Of a stretch of 8,866 nucleotides of DNA, positions 1 to 6,648 are shown piece after piece. The stretch is taken from the NCBI GenBank assembly GCA_938049325.1, contig CALICC010000200.1:1-8866 (forward strand), given 5' to 3'. Below the pieces are notes generated by a model. That model was not told the DNA's origin and made no database searches. It saw only the letters and a program-made list of their open reading frames with translations. Source of the DNA: an uncultured Ilumatobacter sp. (GTDB taxonomy: Bacteria; Actinomycetota; Acidimicrobiia; Acidimicrobiales; Ilumatobacteraceae). Positions within the stretch are counted from its first letter, which is position 1. Each line of letters begins with the position of its first letter. Position numbers and translations under genes: made by a program.

Positions 1-2
1 TA

Positions 3-80
3 CGCACGATGGCTGGTGAACGGCTCGAAACAGTCGAGGTTGAACTCGCGGCCCGAATCAAACTGATGCTCAATAGCTGA
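3..80 (+). CDS. Possible C-terminal end of an unidentified protein (partial at window edge)
   Basis: An open frame enters from the left edge and ends at TGA 78-80. It reads like an amphipathic helix rich in Glu, Leu and Ala (contains ERLETVEVELAARIKLML). In this frame the second codon position is clearly poorer in G+C than the first and third, as expected for coding sequence, but its mirror frame on the minus strand shares that pattern and is also open. A second plus frame ends at TGA 64-66. I cannot identify the protein, and with only 26 codons the call is weak. If it is real, a plus-strand gene ends 54 bp before the nuclease gene, and transcription from it would run through the palindrome at 90-139. 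Confidence 0.3.
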   Translation, partial: RTMAGERLETVEVELAARIKLMLNS

Positions 81-106
81 GATTTTCCCAACATGATGTG
101 AGTATA

Positions 107-122
107 TCGAACGTACGTTCGA
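107..122. promoter_or_regulatory. LexA operator (SOS box) of the mycobacterial/actinobacterial type
   Basis: The sequence is TCGAAC-GTAC-GTTCGA, an exact match to the mycobacterial SOS consensus TCGAAC-N4-GTTCGA. It ends immediately upstream of the -10-like TATACT (123-128) and 12 bp before the ATG of the nuclease gene, so bound LexA would cover the promoter. In Mycobacterium tuberculosis several 13E12-family genes (DUF222/HNH relatives) are known to lie behind SOS boxes, which makes the pairing here consistent. Binding itself is inferred. Confidence 0.88.
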
Positions 123-128
123 TATACT
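123..128 (+). promoter_or_regulatory. Likely -10 element TATACT giving a leaderless nuclease mRNA
   Basis: TATACT matches TATAAT at 5 of 6 positions. It ends 6 nt before A135, so transcription is expected to start at or next to the A of the ATG, producing a leaderless message. No Shine-Dalgarno sequence precedes the ATG, which agrees with this. No TTGACA-like -35 is visible at the expected distance (about 100-105 reads gagtat). The same hexamer is mirrored on the minus strand at 106-101. Confidence 0.5.
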
Positions 129-134
129 CACATC

Positions 135-1598
135 ATGTTCGCTGAGGTCGTCGAGAACGTGGTCGGGTTGGCCGACGAGGAGCTTGCGGCCGTGATCGAA
201 GCCAATGAGATGGCTCGCCGGTCGCTCGACGCAGAGATGTCGGTGGCGCTCGCAGCGGCCAAGCAGCGCAATCTCCACGTGAGTCTCGGTCACCGCACCA
301 TGCCGGCGTACCTTCGCTCGCGGTTGAATTGGTCGACAGTCGAGGCCACGCGCCGGCTCTCGCTCGCTCGAGCTGTCGATGAAGTGCCGGGCCTCGGTGA
401 GGCGTGGTTGGTCGGGCGCTTCGGTCACTCCCAGGCCGCCAAGCTCGCCGTTACTCATGGCAACGATCGCGTTCGTGATCGTCTGCCCGAGTTCGCCCCG
501 CTGCTGATCGAGAACGCAGAGCAGATGCCGTACTCCGACTTCTCTGAAACGGTCGACCACTTCGTTCGTCAAGCTGACGAAGACGGAGCGCACGATGATC
601 GCGATGCCGAGGTCGAAGGGCGGAGCGCCCGCGTGGTCGGAGTGGCGGGCACGCTCGACGTGCGGGTAACGGGTGGTACGGGTCTGGTCGCCGCCGAGAT
701 GGTTGCCATCCACGATCGATACGTCGACATCGAGTTCAGACTCGACGTCGAAGCTCGCCGAGCTGAGCACGGTGATGCCGCCGACAGGTTTCCGTTGGCC
801 CGGACCGATCGGCAGCGTCGGTTCGATGCCTTCGTGGCGATCTTCCGCTCTGCCTCGTCGGTCGGTGAGGTCGGTTCGGTGGCGGAGCCGCTGGTAAACA
901 TCGCGATCGATGCGCACACATGGGGGCAAACGTTGGTCGCATCGGGCCTGTCCTCTGCAACCGATCTGGAGGGCCGCCCAGTCGATCCTTTCACCGGCCT
1001 CGCTGTCGAGGAGTCGAGTGATCTCCTTGACGAGGTAGCGGCGCGTCGCGTGCGCGAGCGACGCTGCGAGACGTCGAACGGTGTGCCGCTTCACCCTCAC
1101 GACGTCGTGCGCGCCGCGCTTGCTGGTCACGTGCGTCGCGTCGTGGTCGACTCCGATCATGTCGTCATCGACATGGGGCGTCGGCAGCGACTGTTCACCG
1201 GGAGTGCACGGCAGGCGGCCAAGGTGCTGGTCAACCGGTGCGAGCGTGCCGGATGCGAATTGCCCGGTGACTGGTGCGACGTCGATCACGTCGACGAGTG
1301 GGGCCGAGAAGGTGGTCCGACCGACCAACGCAACGCCGCCGTGCTCTGCCGAGGCGACAACATCGACAAGCATCGCCACCGATGGCGAACGAGACGGGCG
1401 GTCAACGGGTGCAGCTACACCATTCGTGAGGACGGCAGCATCGTGTTGCCCGTCGGCGCACGCCCGCCCGATTTCGGTCGAGATCTCAACGGTGACGAGG
1501 ACGACGACTGGGACGATGGCGTCGAGTCACCTGAAGAGGTTGCGCGTGTGACTGCTCAGATCCGTCGTCGCTTCGACGATCTCATCCGAAGCCGTTGA
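135..1598 (+). CDS. DUF222/13E12-family protein with C-terminal HNH endonuclease domain, probably SOS-induced
   Basis: The 487-aa length is typical of actinobacterial DUF222-HNH proteins. Residues ~20-330 form the DUF222 region: a helical N-terminal part, then a more variable charged middle with polar linkers. Residues ~369-417 form the HNH nuclease: C369-x4-C374, the D384-H385 pair, a GGPTDQRN segment with N400, then C405 and K412-H413 before R416-W417. Relatives usually show a C-x2-H/C-N/H-x2-K-H ending; here the His/Cys position is D408 (GDN), so one expected metal-site residue is replaced. The C-terminal tail is acidic (DLNGDEDDDWDDG). The ATG lies inside the 50-bp palindrome, has no Shine-Dalgarno sequence and is probably leaderless. 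The SOS box points to LexA control. Known family members include DNA-damage-inducible 13E12 genes of mycobacteria; their cellular role is unsettled. A selfish or homing-type nuclease is an alternative to a repair role. Confidence 0.9.
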   Translation: MFAEVVENVVGLADEELAAVIEANEMARRSLDAEMSVALAAAKQRNLHVSLGHRTMPAYLRSRLNWSTVEATRRLSLARAVDEVPGLGEAWLVGRFGHSQAAKLAVTHGNDRVRDRLPEFAPLLIENAEQMPYSDFSETVDHFVRQADEDGAHDDRDAEVEGRSARVVGVAGTLDVRVTGGTGLVAAEMVAIHDRYVDIEFRLDVEARRAEHGDAADRFPLARTDRQRRFDAFVAIFRSASSVGEVGSVAEPLVNIAIDAHTWGQTLVASGLSSATDLEGRPVDPFTGLAVEESSDLLDEVAARRVRERRCETSNGVPLHPHDVVRAALAGHVRRVVVDSDHVVIDMGRRQRLFTGSARQAAKVLVNRCERAGCELPGDWCDVDHVDEWGREGGPTDQRNAAVLCRGDNIDKHRHRWRTRRAVNGCSYTIREDGSIVLPVGARPPDFGRDLNGDEDDDWDDGVESPEEVARVTAQIRRRFDDLIRSR

Positions 1599-1600
1599 AC

Positions 1601-1629
1601 TTGACAATCCATGGTTCGTTTGTTGAACT
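1601..1629 (+). promoter_or_regulatory. Candidate sigma-70-type promoter for the molybdoenzyme gene, probably leaderless
   Basis: A perfect -35 hexamer TTGACA (1601-1606) begins 3 bp after the nuclease stop codon. Seventeen bp further on lies TGAACT (1624-1629), a weak -10 (3 of 6 matches). Counting 7 nt from its end places the start at 1636, the A of the ATG. There is no Shine-Dalgarno sequence before that ATG, so a leaderless transcript would explain the start. No terminator separates the nuclease gene from this promoter, so read-through from the SOS promoter is possible. Confidence 0.4.
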
Positions 1630-1635
1630 CACTCC

Positions 1636-4002
1636 ATGAGTGATTCCGCGAACGACGCTGCATCCGACACCACGGCGACCATCGGTGATCCCACCTCGAG
1701 CGAGTGGCATCAAACGGCGTGCATCCTCTGCTCGATCAACTGCGGCGTCGAAGTGAAGGTCGACGGACCCAACTTCACGCGAGTGCGCGGCGACAAGGCG
1801 CACCCGGCGAGCGAGGGATACACGTGTGAGAAGGCACTGCGGCTCGACCACTACCAGAACGGTCCGCATCGCCTCACCAGCCCGATGCGCCGGCGCCCCG
1901 ACGGCACCTTCGAAGAGGTGGACTGGGACACGGCGATCGCCGAAGTCGCAGCGCGCTACCAAGACGTCATCGACGAACATGGCGGCGAGAAGATCCTGTT
2001 CTACGGCGGTGGTGGCCAGGGCAATCACCTGGGTGGCGGTTACGGCTCGGCCACGCGAGCCGCCCTCGGCATCACGTTCACCTCCAATGCGCTCGCGCAG
2101 GAGAAGACGGGCGAGTTCTGGGTCGACGGGCAACTGTTCGGCAAGTCGAGCTGTCACACGACCGGCGACTATCACCACGCAGAAGTGGCGGTCTTCTGGG
2201 GAAAGAACCCATGGCAGTCACACGGGTTCCCGCAGGCGCGCCGCATCTTGAAGGCGATCGCCAACGACGAAAACCGCAAGATGATCGTGATCGATCCACG
2301 TCGCACCGAGTCGGCAGACCTCGCCGACATCCACCTGCGCCCGTCGCCGGGCGGTGATGCACACCTCCTCGCAGCACTGCTGAAGATCCTGGCCAACGAC
2401 TACGCGGCTGTGTCGTGGCTGGCTGACAACGCGAACGGCTTCGACGAACTCAAGGCGCACCTCGACGCCGTCGACATCGCAGCGTCATGCGCCAAAGCTG
2501 GAGTCCCAGAAGAACAGGTTCGCGAGGTCGCTGCGGTCATCGGTACGGCCACGGGCGGCGTGTCGATCTTCGAAGACCTCGGCATCCAGATGGCGCCGCA
2601 CTCGACGCTGAACAGCTACCTCGAGAAACTCGTGATGTTGATCACGGGCAACTTCGGGGTCAAAGGCGGCATGAACCTGCACACGCGCTTCGCGTCGCTC
2701 GGCGGCGGAGGTGGCAAGCCGGGGAGCAAGGGTCCGGTCACGCCCGTCACCGGACATCGTCTGGTCACCGGGCTCGTGCCGTGCAACGTGATTCCCGAGG
2801 AGATCATCGGTGACCACCCCGAACGCTTCCGGGCGATGCTCGTCGAGTCCGGCAACCCGGTGCACTCGCTCGCCGACAGCCAGGCCATGCGCCAGGCGTT
2901 GCGGCAACTCGATTTCCTGTGCGTGATCGACGTCGCGATGACCGAAACAGCGCGCGAGGCCGACTACGTGCTGCCCGCTGCGTCGCAGTTCGAGAAGTGG
3001 GAGTGCACGTTCTTCAACCTCGAGTTCCCGAGCAACTACTTCCACTTGCGCCGCCCGGTCTTCGAACCGATGGCGGGCACGTTGCCCGAGTACGAGATCC
3101 ACTCGCGTCTGTGTCGTGCGCTCGGTGCCTACGACGACGAGCGCCTGGCGCCCCTCGTCACGGCAGCGAACGAAAGCCGTGAGGCCTACACCGGGGCCAT
3201 GTTCCAGTTCATGATCGACAACCCCGAGCTCGGCAAGCTGCTCCCGATCCTGTTGTACGAGACGCTCGGCCCGACGCTGCGTACCGACGACGGTGTCGAT
3301 GCCGCTGGGTCCGCTGCGGTATGGGGTCTTTCCCAGCAGGCCGCGGGATTCTGGGACGCATCGATCCGCCGGGCAGGCATCGGGGAGCCAGATGGCGGTG
3401 ACGCACTCGGCGACGCGCTGTTCGACCACGTGCTCGCGAATCCGTCGGGTGTGATCTTCTCCACCGACGACTACGACGAAACGATGAAGCGTCTCCTCAC
3501 GCCTGACGGCAAGGTCAACCTCGTCATCGACGCGCTGCTCGAAGAGTTCGATGCGCTTGCCGACGAGGCCGATCCGGTCGCTCGCGACGACGTCTACCCG
3601 TTCGTGCTGGCGGCAGGGGAGCGTCGATCGTCCACCGCCAACACGATCTACCGCGATCCTTCGTGGCGCAAGCTCGACAAGCAGGGCGCACTGCGCGTGT
3701 CGCCCGCCGACGCCGAACGGCTCGGGCTCGGCGAAGGGGACCGTGCTCGCGTGTCGACAAAGCGCGGCGAGGGCGTTGCGATGGTCGAGATCACCGACAC
3801 CATGCGCGACGGCCATGTGTCGCTGCCGAACGGGTTCGGCCTCGACCAGTGGCCGAGTGGTTCGTCCGACTCCGTGGGCGTCGCCCCGAACGAGCTCACC
3901 TCGAAAGACGACCGCGACTGGTTTGCGGGCACCCCGTTCCACAAGCACGTGCGCGCCAAGATCGAGCGCGTCGACGAACCCGTGCCGGTCGCGGGTTCCT
4001 GA
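1636..4002 (+). CDS. Molybdopterin-dependent [4Fe-4S] oxidoreductase (formate dehydrogenase / assimilatory nitrate reductase superfamily)
   Basis: The protein has 788 aa, within the usual range for single-subunit DMSO-reductase-superfamily enzymes. Near the N terminus a [4Fe-4S] motif is complete: C29-x2-C32-x3-C36-x27-C64, followed by K66 in CEK. The molybdopterin-binding core follows. C173 in SSCHTTG is my candidate molybdenum ligand, and GKNPW (189-193) matches the pterin-binding GxNP segment. Residues ~654-745 form the C-terminal molybdopterin-dinucleotide-binding domain (starts YPFVLAAGERRSSTAN). There is no twin-arginine signal or membrane segment, so it should be cytoplasmic and bind bis-MGD. 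Close relatives in actinobacteria are usually annotated only as molybdopterin oxidoreductase or formate dehydrogenase; the substrate cannot be read from the sequence. No electron-transfer subunit or cofactor-synthesis gene is adjacent. An HxlR regulator follows after 2 nt, suggesting co-transcription. Confidence 0.93.
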   Translation: MSDSANDAASDTTATIGDPTSSEWHQTACILCSINCGVEVKVDGPNFTRVRGDKAHPASEGYTCEKALRLDHYQNGPHRLTSPMRRRPDGTFEEVDWDTAIAEVAARYQDVIDEHGGEKILFYGGGGQGNHLGGGYGSATRAALGITFTSNALAQEKTGEFWVDGQLFGKSSCHTTGDYHHAEVAVFWGKNPWQSHGFPQARRILKAIANDENRKMIVIDPRRTESADLADIHLRPSPGGDAHLLAALLKILANDYAAVSWLADNANGFDELKAHLDAVDIAASCAKAGVPEEQVREVAAVIGTATGGVSIFEDLGIQMAPHSTLNSYLEKLVMLITGNFGVKGGMNLHTRFASLGGGGGKPGSKGPVTPVTGHRLVTGLVPCNVIPEEIIGDHPERFRAMLVESGNPVHSLADSQAMRQALRQLDFLCVIDVAMTETAREADYVLPAASQFEKWECTFFNLEFPSNYFHLRRPVFEPMAGTLPEYEIHSRLCRALGAYDDERLAPLVTAANESREAYTGAMFQFMIDNPELGKLLPILLYETLGPTLRTDDGVDAAGSAAVWGLSQQAAGFWDASIRRAGIGEPDGGDALGDALFDHVLANPSGVIFSTDDYDETMKRLLTPDGKVNLVIDALLEEFDALADEADPVARDDVYPFVLAAGERRSSTANTIYRDPSWRKLDKQGALRVSPADAERLGLGEGDRARVSTKRGEGVAMVEITDTMRDGHVSLPNGFGLDQWPSGSSDSVGVAPNELTSKDDRDWFAGTPFHKHVRAKIERVDEPVPVAGS

Positions 4003-4004
4003 TC

Positions 4005-4451
4005 ATGCGCCGCACACGATTCGACGACTGGCCGTGCCCGATCGCACGCACGGCCGACCTGATCGGTGACTGGTGGACGCCACTCGTCATGCGCCAGGCG
4101 TTCATGGGCGCACGACGGTTCGGAGAGTTCTCCGAACAACTCGACATACCTCGTGCCGTGCTGACCGCTCGCCTCCAGCGTCTTGTGGAGGAGGACATGC
4201 TCACCCGTGTCGAGTACCAAGACAATCCGAAGCGCTACGAGTATCGCCTCACCGACAAAGGCCGTGACTTCTGGAACGTGCTCGCCGCGATGTGGCGGTG
4301 GGGGACCGACTGGATGTGGGACGGCGAGGACGACGACGCCCCGGTTGCGCTCCGCGACCGAGCGTCGGGCGAACGGATCGATCCGCTCGTGGTCAACGAG
4401 GCAACCGGCGAACCGCTCGACGTGCGCACGATGACCGTCGGCCTCGCCTGA
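4005..4451 (+). CDS. HxlR-family winged helix-turn-helix transcriptional regulator
   Basis: This 148-aa protein has the HxlR layout. CPIARTADLIGDWWTPLVMRQ (from C11) opens the domain, the recognition region is FGEFSEQLDIPRAVLTARLQ, and the beta-wing is LTRVEYQDNPKRYEYRLTDKG. The family binds DNA as dimers. A tail of about 50 residues beyond the wing, with acidic DGEDDD, follows the helix WNVLAAMWRWGTDWM. C11 sits just before the first helix, where redox- or electrophile-sensing HxlR members (YodB, HypR type) carry their reactive cysteine; whether it senses anything here is inference. The frame is open further upstream inside the preceding gene, but the ATG at 4005 fits the domain start and lies 2 nt after the TGA of the molybdoenzyme. 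No Shine-Dalgarno sequence is visible, so translation probably depends on reinitiation. It is likely to regulate the operon it belongs to. Confidence 0.92.
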   Translation: MRRTRFDDWPCPIARTADLIGDWWTPLVMRQAFMGARRFGEFSEQLDIPRAVLTARLQRLVEEDMLTRVEYQDNPKRYEYRLTDKGRDFWNVLAAMWRWGTDWMWDGEDDDAPVALRDRASGERIDPLVVNEATGEPLDVRTMTVGLA

Positions 4452-4466
4452 CTCGGGGGGCCTTGG

Positions 4467-5318
4467 TTAGACGTTCGCGCTGTCGGTGAGCAGCAGATAG
4501 CCGTCTTCGAGGCGGGGTGGCGTCAACGCAGCACCGGGTGGAGGTACGCCGAGGCATCGGTGGGTGCCGTCGGCAAGTGTCCATGATGCTCGAACATCGA
4601 TTGGCGGCGGTTCGGATTGAATCCACGTTCGCCCAGCAGCCAGGTCCGCGAGCCGGTTCGGGCTGTCGGCGAAGACGATGCGGCTGTTGTGGAGCACCCA
4701 GATGACGTCGGCGTCGGCCGCTTCATCGGTCAGGTGAGTGGACACGATGGTGGTGGCTGCGTGCCGTCGCTCGGAAAGAACCCGGCGCATGCGTTGACGC
4801 TCGTCGGGGTCCAGTCCCGCAGCTGGTTCGTCGAGCAGCAGCAACGTCGGCTCGCCGATGATCGCCTGGGCGAGTCCGAGACGTTGGTTCATTCCGGCGG
4901 ACAGATTGCCGGTCGGTTCGTTGGCTCGGTCGTCGAGGCCGACCTTGGTGAGTGCGTCGTAGACGAGGTGTCGGCGGGTTCGGTCGTCACGATGACCCTT
5001 CAACACGGCCACGTGGTCGACGGCGTCGAATGTTCGAGCGCGCGGCGAGAACCCGCACGACTGCGGGAGGTAGCCCAGCCGGCGACGAATCTCGATCTGC
5101 TCCGACTCGTGCGCCGGCGACAGCCCGTCGATGGTGATCGACCCGGCAGACGGAGTGAGCACGGTGGCGAGGCAGCGCAGCAGCGTGGTTTTACCGGCCC
5201 CGTTTGCGCCGAGCAGCGCGACGAGGCCTCCTTGTGCGAGGAGATCGACGCCGCCGAGCACCGTGCGGTCGCCGTAGCTGTGCTGCAGTTGGTAGGTCGC
5301 GACATGTGCTGCGGTCAT
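4467..5318 (-). CDS. ABC transporter ATP-binding protein (ABC-2 exporter type)
   Basis: This 283-aa ATPase drives export with the permease encoded just upstream. All nucleotide-binding motifs are present: Walker A GANGAGKTT (37-45), Q-loop YLPQ (83-86), signature LSAGM (139-143; the usual LSGGQ is modified at two places), Walker B LLLLDEP (159-165), D-loop AGLD (167-170) and the switch histidine STHLTDE (H195). Residues ~215-283 form a C-terminal extension after the ATPase core, as often seen in ABC-2-type exporter subunits. The ATG at 5318 overlaps the permease stop (ATGA, 4 nt), so the two are translationally coupled. The frame is open upstream, but that part is a shadow of the permease gene. 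The substrate is not evident. It is the last gene of the minus-strand run, converging on the HxlR gene with 15 bp between stops. Confidence 0.93.
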   Translation of the reverse strand: MTAAHVATYQLQHSYGDRTVLGGVDLLAQGGLVALLGANGAGKTTLLRCLATVLTPSAGSITIDGLSPAHESEQIEIRRRLGYLPQSCGFSPRARTFDAVDHVAVLKGHRDDRTRRHLVYDALTKVGLDDRANEPTGNLSAGMNQRLGLAQAIIGEPTLLLLDEPAAGLDPDERQRMRRVLSERRHAATTIVSTHLTDEAADADVIWVLHNSRIVFADSPNRLADLAAGRTWIQSEPPPIDVRASWTLADGTHRCLGVPPPGAALTPPRLEDGYLLLTDSANV

Positions 5319-6052
5319 GACAGAGCCAGCCGATCGAAGGTGCTGCGCCGTGCTGCGATGACGACCGCCGCGATCAACGCGACGGCTGCTGCGATGCCCT
5401 GGGCAACGGGAACGAACGCAGCGAGTACGTCGTCCGTGGCCCAGCGGGCAATGAGGTTGATCGCGATCCAGGCAATCGCCACGCTGCCTGTGGCCCGACG
5501 CGGGGAGGTGAAGGTCATCAACGCGAGTGACACAGCAGACACGGCGATCGCGGGCAGGAACCACGCTGCGGCCCACGGTCGCATCACTCGGCTGAGCAGG
5601 GTCACGAACATGATGACCGGAGTGGCGACCGCCATCACCGCGAGTGCGCGGATGAGGACGAGTCGCAGGCCGCTCATCGGTGTCGCGAGGTGAACTTCGT
5701 AGGTGGGGTCGCTCGGTGATCCGTAGGCGAGGCCGACGCCGACGACGGGAACGAGCGGCGTGAGGAGCAGCATCAAGAACGCGCTGGCGCGTGGGTCGGC
5801 GGTGTCGAGCGGGCCGAGCCCGATGAGCAACATCACGGCGATCGACACGTACCACGACCGGCGCAGTGCGGGCGTGGCCGCCATGAGACGCGTCACGTGC
5901 GACGGCAGTCCGATCCGCCGGAGCAGACGCTCGGTCCTGGTGGCGGTCGGCGCGTCGAGTTCGACGGTGACGGCTCTCCAGTTGCGAGCGAGTCGAGCCG
6001 GGTCGATGGGCGCTGCGGGCTGCGGCGCTGGGGGCGGCGGGGAATAGCTCAT
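5315..6052 (-). CDS. ABC-2-type permease with a proline-rich cytoplasmic N-terminal region
   Basis: This 245-aa membrane protein has a hydrophilic N terminus of ~65 residues: a proline/alanine-rich stretch (4-19) followed by a basic helical part (RTERLLRRIGLP, 39-50). About six hydrophobic helices follow, roughly 66-80, 91-110, 130-152, 160-182, 189-203 and 211-235. That number fits the membrane subunit of an ABC-2 exporter, and the ATPase gene directly downstream overlaps by 4 nt. The ATG at 6052 overlaps the stop of the sigma-factor gene (ATGA) and is also preceded by a good Shine-Dalgarno sequence, GGAAGGAAG on the minus strand (6070-6062, 9-nt spacing). The N-terminal region is a candidate contact site for the sigma factor because no separate anti-sigma gene exists; this is inference. 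I do not recognise a substrate-specific subfamily. Confidence 0.82.
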   Translation of the reverse strand: MSYSPPPPAPQPAAPIDPARLARNWRAVTVELDAPTATRTERLLRRIGLPSHVTRLMAATPALRRSWYVSIAVMLLIGLGPLDTADPRASAFLMLLLTPLVPVVGVGLAYGSPSDPTYEVHLATPMSGLRLVLIRALAVMAVATPVIMFVTLLSRVMRPWAAAWFLPAIAVSAVSLALMTFTSPRRATGSVAIAWIAINLIARWATDDVLAAFVPVAQGIAAAVALIAAVVIAARRSTFDRLALS

Positions 6053-6615
6053 TGCGGTGTGCTTCCTTCCAGTGCGTCTCCGAGTTGGCGGCGAGCGCGC
6101 ATCATGCGCGTCTTGACCGTGCCGTGGGGAATGCCGAGGAGGTGGCCGGCTTCTTTGGTGGTGAGGCCATCGATCGCCGTGGCGATCATCACCGAGCGCA
6201 GGTCGGGTTCGAGTGTGGCCAGCGCGTGCATCGCCGGACCCGGTGCGGCGTCGAGTGCCACGACCTCAGACGACGACTCGCCGGGCGCTGTGGCGAGGTA
6301 GGCGTCGGTCGAGGTGTCGACCGGGGTGGGGCGCCGCTTGCGAAGTTGGTCGATCAAGCGGCGGATGCCGATGCCCCAGATCCACGCACCGACGTCGCCG
6401 TCGCCGCGGAACTTCTTTGCCGAGCGCCACACCGCGACGAACGTGTCCTGCACCGCGATGTCGACCGTGTCGACGTCGCGGCAGCGTGCCTGCAGCCGTT
6501 GCGTGAGCCATGGCGCGTGTCGCCCGTAGAGCATCTCGAGCGCCAACCGGTCGCCGGTGACGACGCGCGCGAGCAGCGCGTGGTCCTCGGTTCGGCGCAG
6601 GTCGGATGATGGCAT
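6049..6615 (-). CDS. ECF-type RNA polymerase sigma factor (sigma 2 of the window)
   Basis: This 188-aa protein has the two-domain ECF layout. Region sigma2 covers ~13-95, with the core-binding and -10 segment VDIAVQDTFVAVWRSAKKF (51-69) and GAWIWGIGIRRLIDQLRKRR (76-95). A linker of ~35 residues follows, then region sigma4 at ~128-180 with the helix-turn-helix TTKEAGHLLGIPHGTVKTR (152-170) that reads the -35 element. The stop overlaps the permease start by 4 nt, so a sigma-permease-ATPase operon is clear. No zf-HC2 anti-sigma gene follows, unlike many ECF loci. The ATG at 6615 has no near Shine-Dalgarno sequence; an inverted repeat AGTGGG/CCCACT (6618-6644) sits just upstream. The likely job is to switch on its own exporter operon and other genes under a stress that remains unknown. 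Confidence 0.92.
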   Translation of the reverse strand: MPSSDLRRTEDHALLARVVTGDRLALEMLYGRHAPWLTQRLQARCRDVDTVDIAVQDTFVAVWRSAKKFRGDGDVGAWIWGIGIRRLIDQLRKRRPTPVDTSTDAYLATAPGESSSEVVALDAAPGPAMHALATLEPDLRSVMIATAIDGLTTKEAGHLLGIPHGTVKTRMMRARRQLGDALEGSTPQ

Positions 6616-6617
6616 GA

Positions 6618-6644
6618 AGTGGGCGCAGTCGTTGCTTTCCCACT
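6618..6644. repeat. Short inverted repeat before the sigma 2 start codon
   Basis: AGTGGG (6618-6623) pairs with CCCACT (6639-6644) across a 15-nt loop, beginning 2 nt upstream of the ATG at 6615-6613 on the minus strand. In the mRNA it would form a 6-bp GC-rich stem beside the start codon, or act as a protein-binding site. There is no U-tract, so it is not a terminator. Confidence 0.35.
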
Positions 6645-6648
6645 CTGT

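Larger units (their letters stand above)
90..139. repeat. Perfect 50-bp palindrome (25-bp arms, no spacer)
   Basis: Bases 90-114 are the exact reverse complement of bases 115-139, with the symmetry centre between 114 and 115. The match breaks at 89/140 (C and C). The centre is an actinobacterial SOS box (107-122). The arms also hold the motif TATACT on each strand and an ATG on each strand: 135-137 on plus, which is the nuclease start codon, and 94-92 on minus. A LexA operator needs only about 16 bp, so the further 17 bp of perfect symmetry on each side are unexplained by LexA binding. Any RNA crossing the element could fold into a 25-bp hairpin containing the start codon. Confidence 0.97.

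Noticed and set aside
1..94. Minus-strand frame reading FDSGREFNLDCFEPFTSHRA
   Set aside because: Its Phe richness is what the mirror of a Glu-rich plus frame gives; too short to choose it over the plus-strand reading.
2485..3948. Long open frame on the minus strand (487 codons) opposite the molybdoenzyme gene
   Set aside because: It is the mirror frame of a strongly supported gene, is Arg/Val/His-rich, and shows no recognisable domain; typical shadow in high-GC DNA.
3663..4004. Upstream extension of the HxlR frame
   Set aside because: It lies inside the molybdoenzyme's C-terminal domain and is Arg-rich; the HxlR fold begins right after the ATG at 4005.
4440..4462. Possible GGCCTC/GGGGCC terminator hairpin between the convergent genes
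   Set aside because: Stem is six pairs with one wobble, overlaps the HxlR stop, and no T-tract follows on either strand.
4617..5693. 358-codon plus-strand open frame opposite the ABC ATPase and permease genes
   Set aside because: Both motif-complete minus-strand genes explain this DNA; the plus frame has no domain and crosses their boundary.
5319..5855. Upstream extension of the ATPase frame beyond the ATG at 5318
   Set aside because: The extension is Arg-rich, overlaps the permease in another frame, and the ABC domain starts properly at the ATG.
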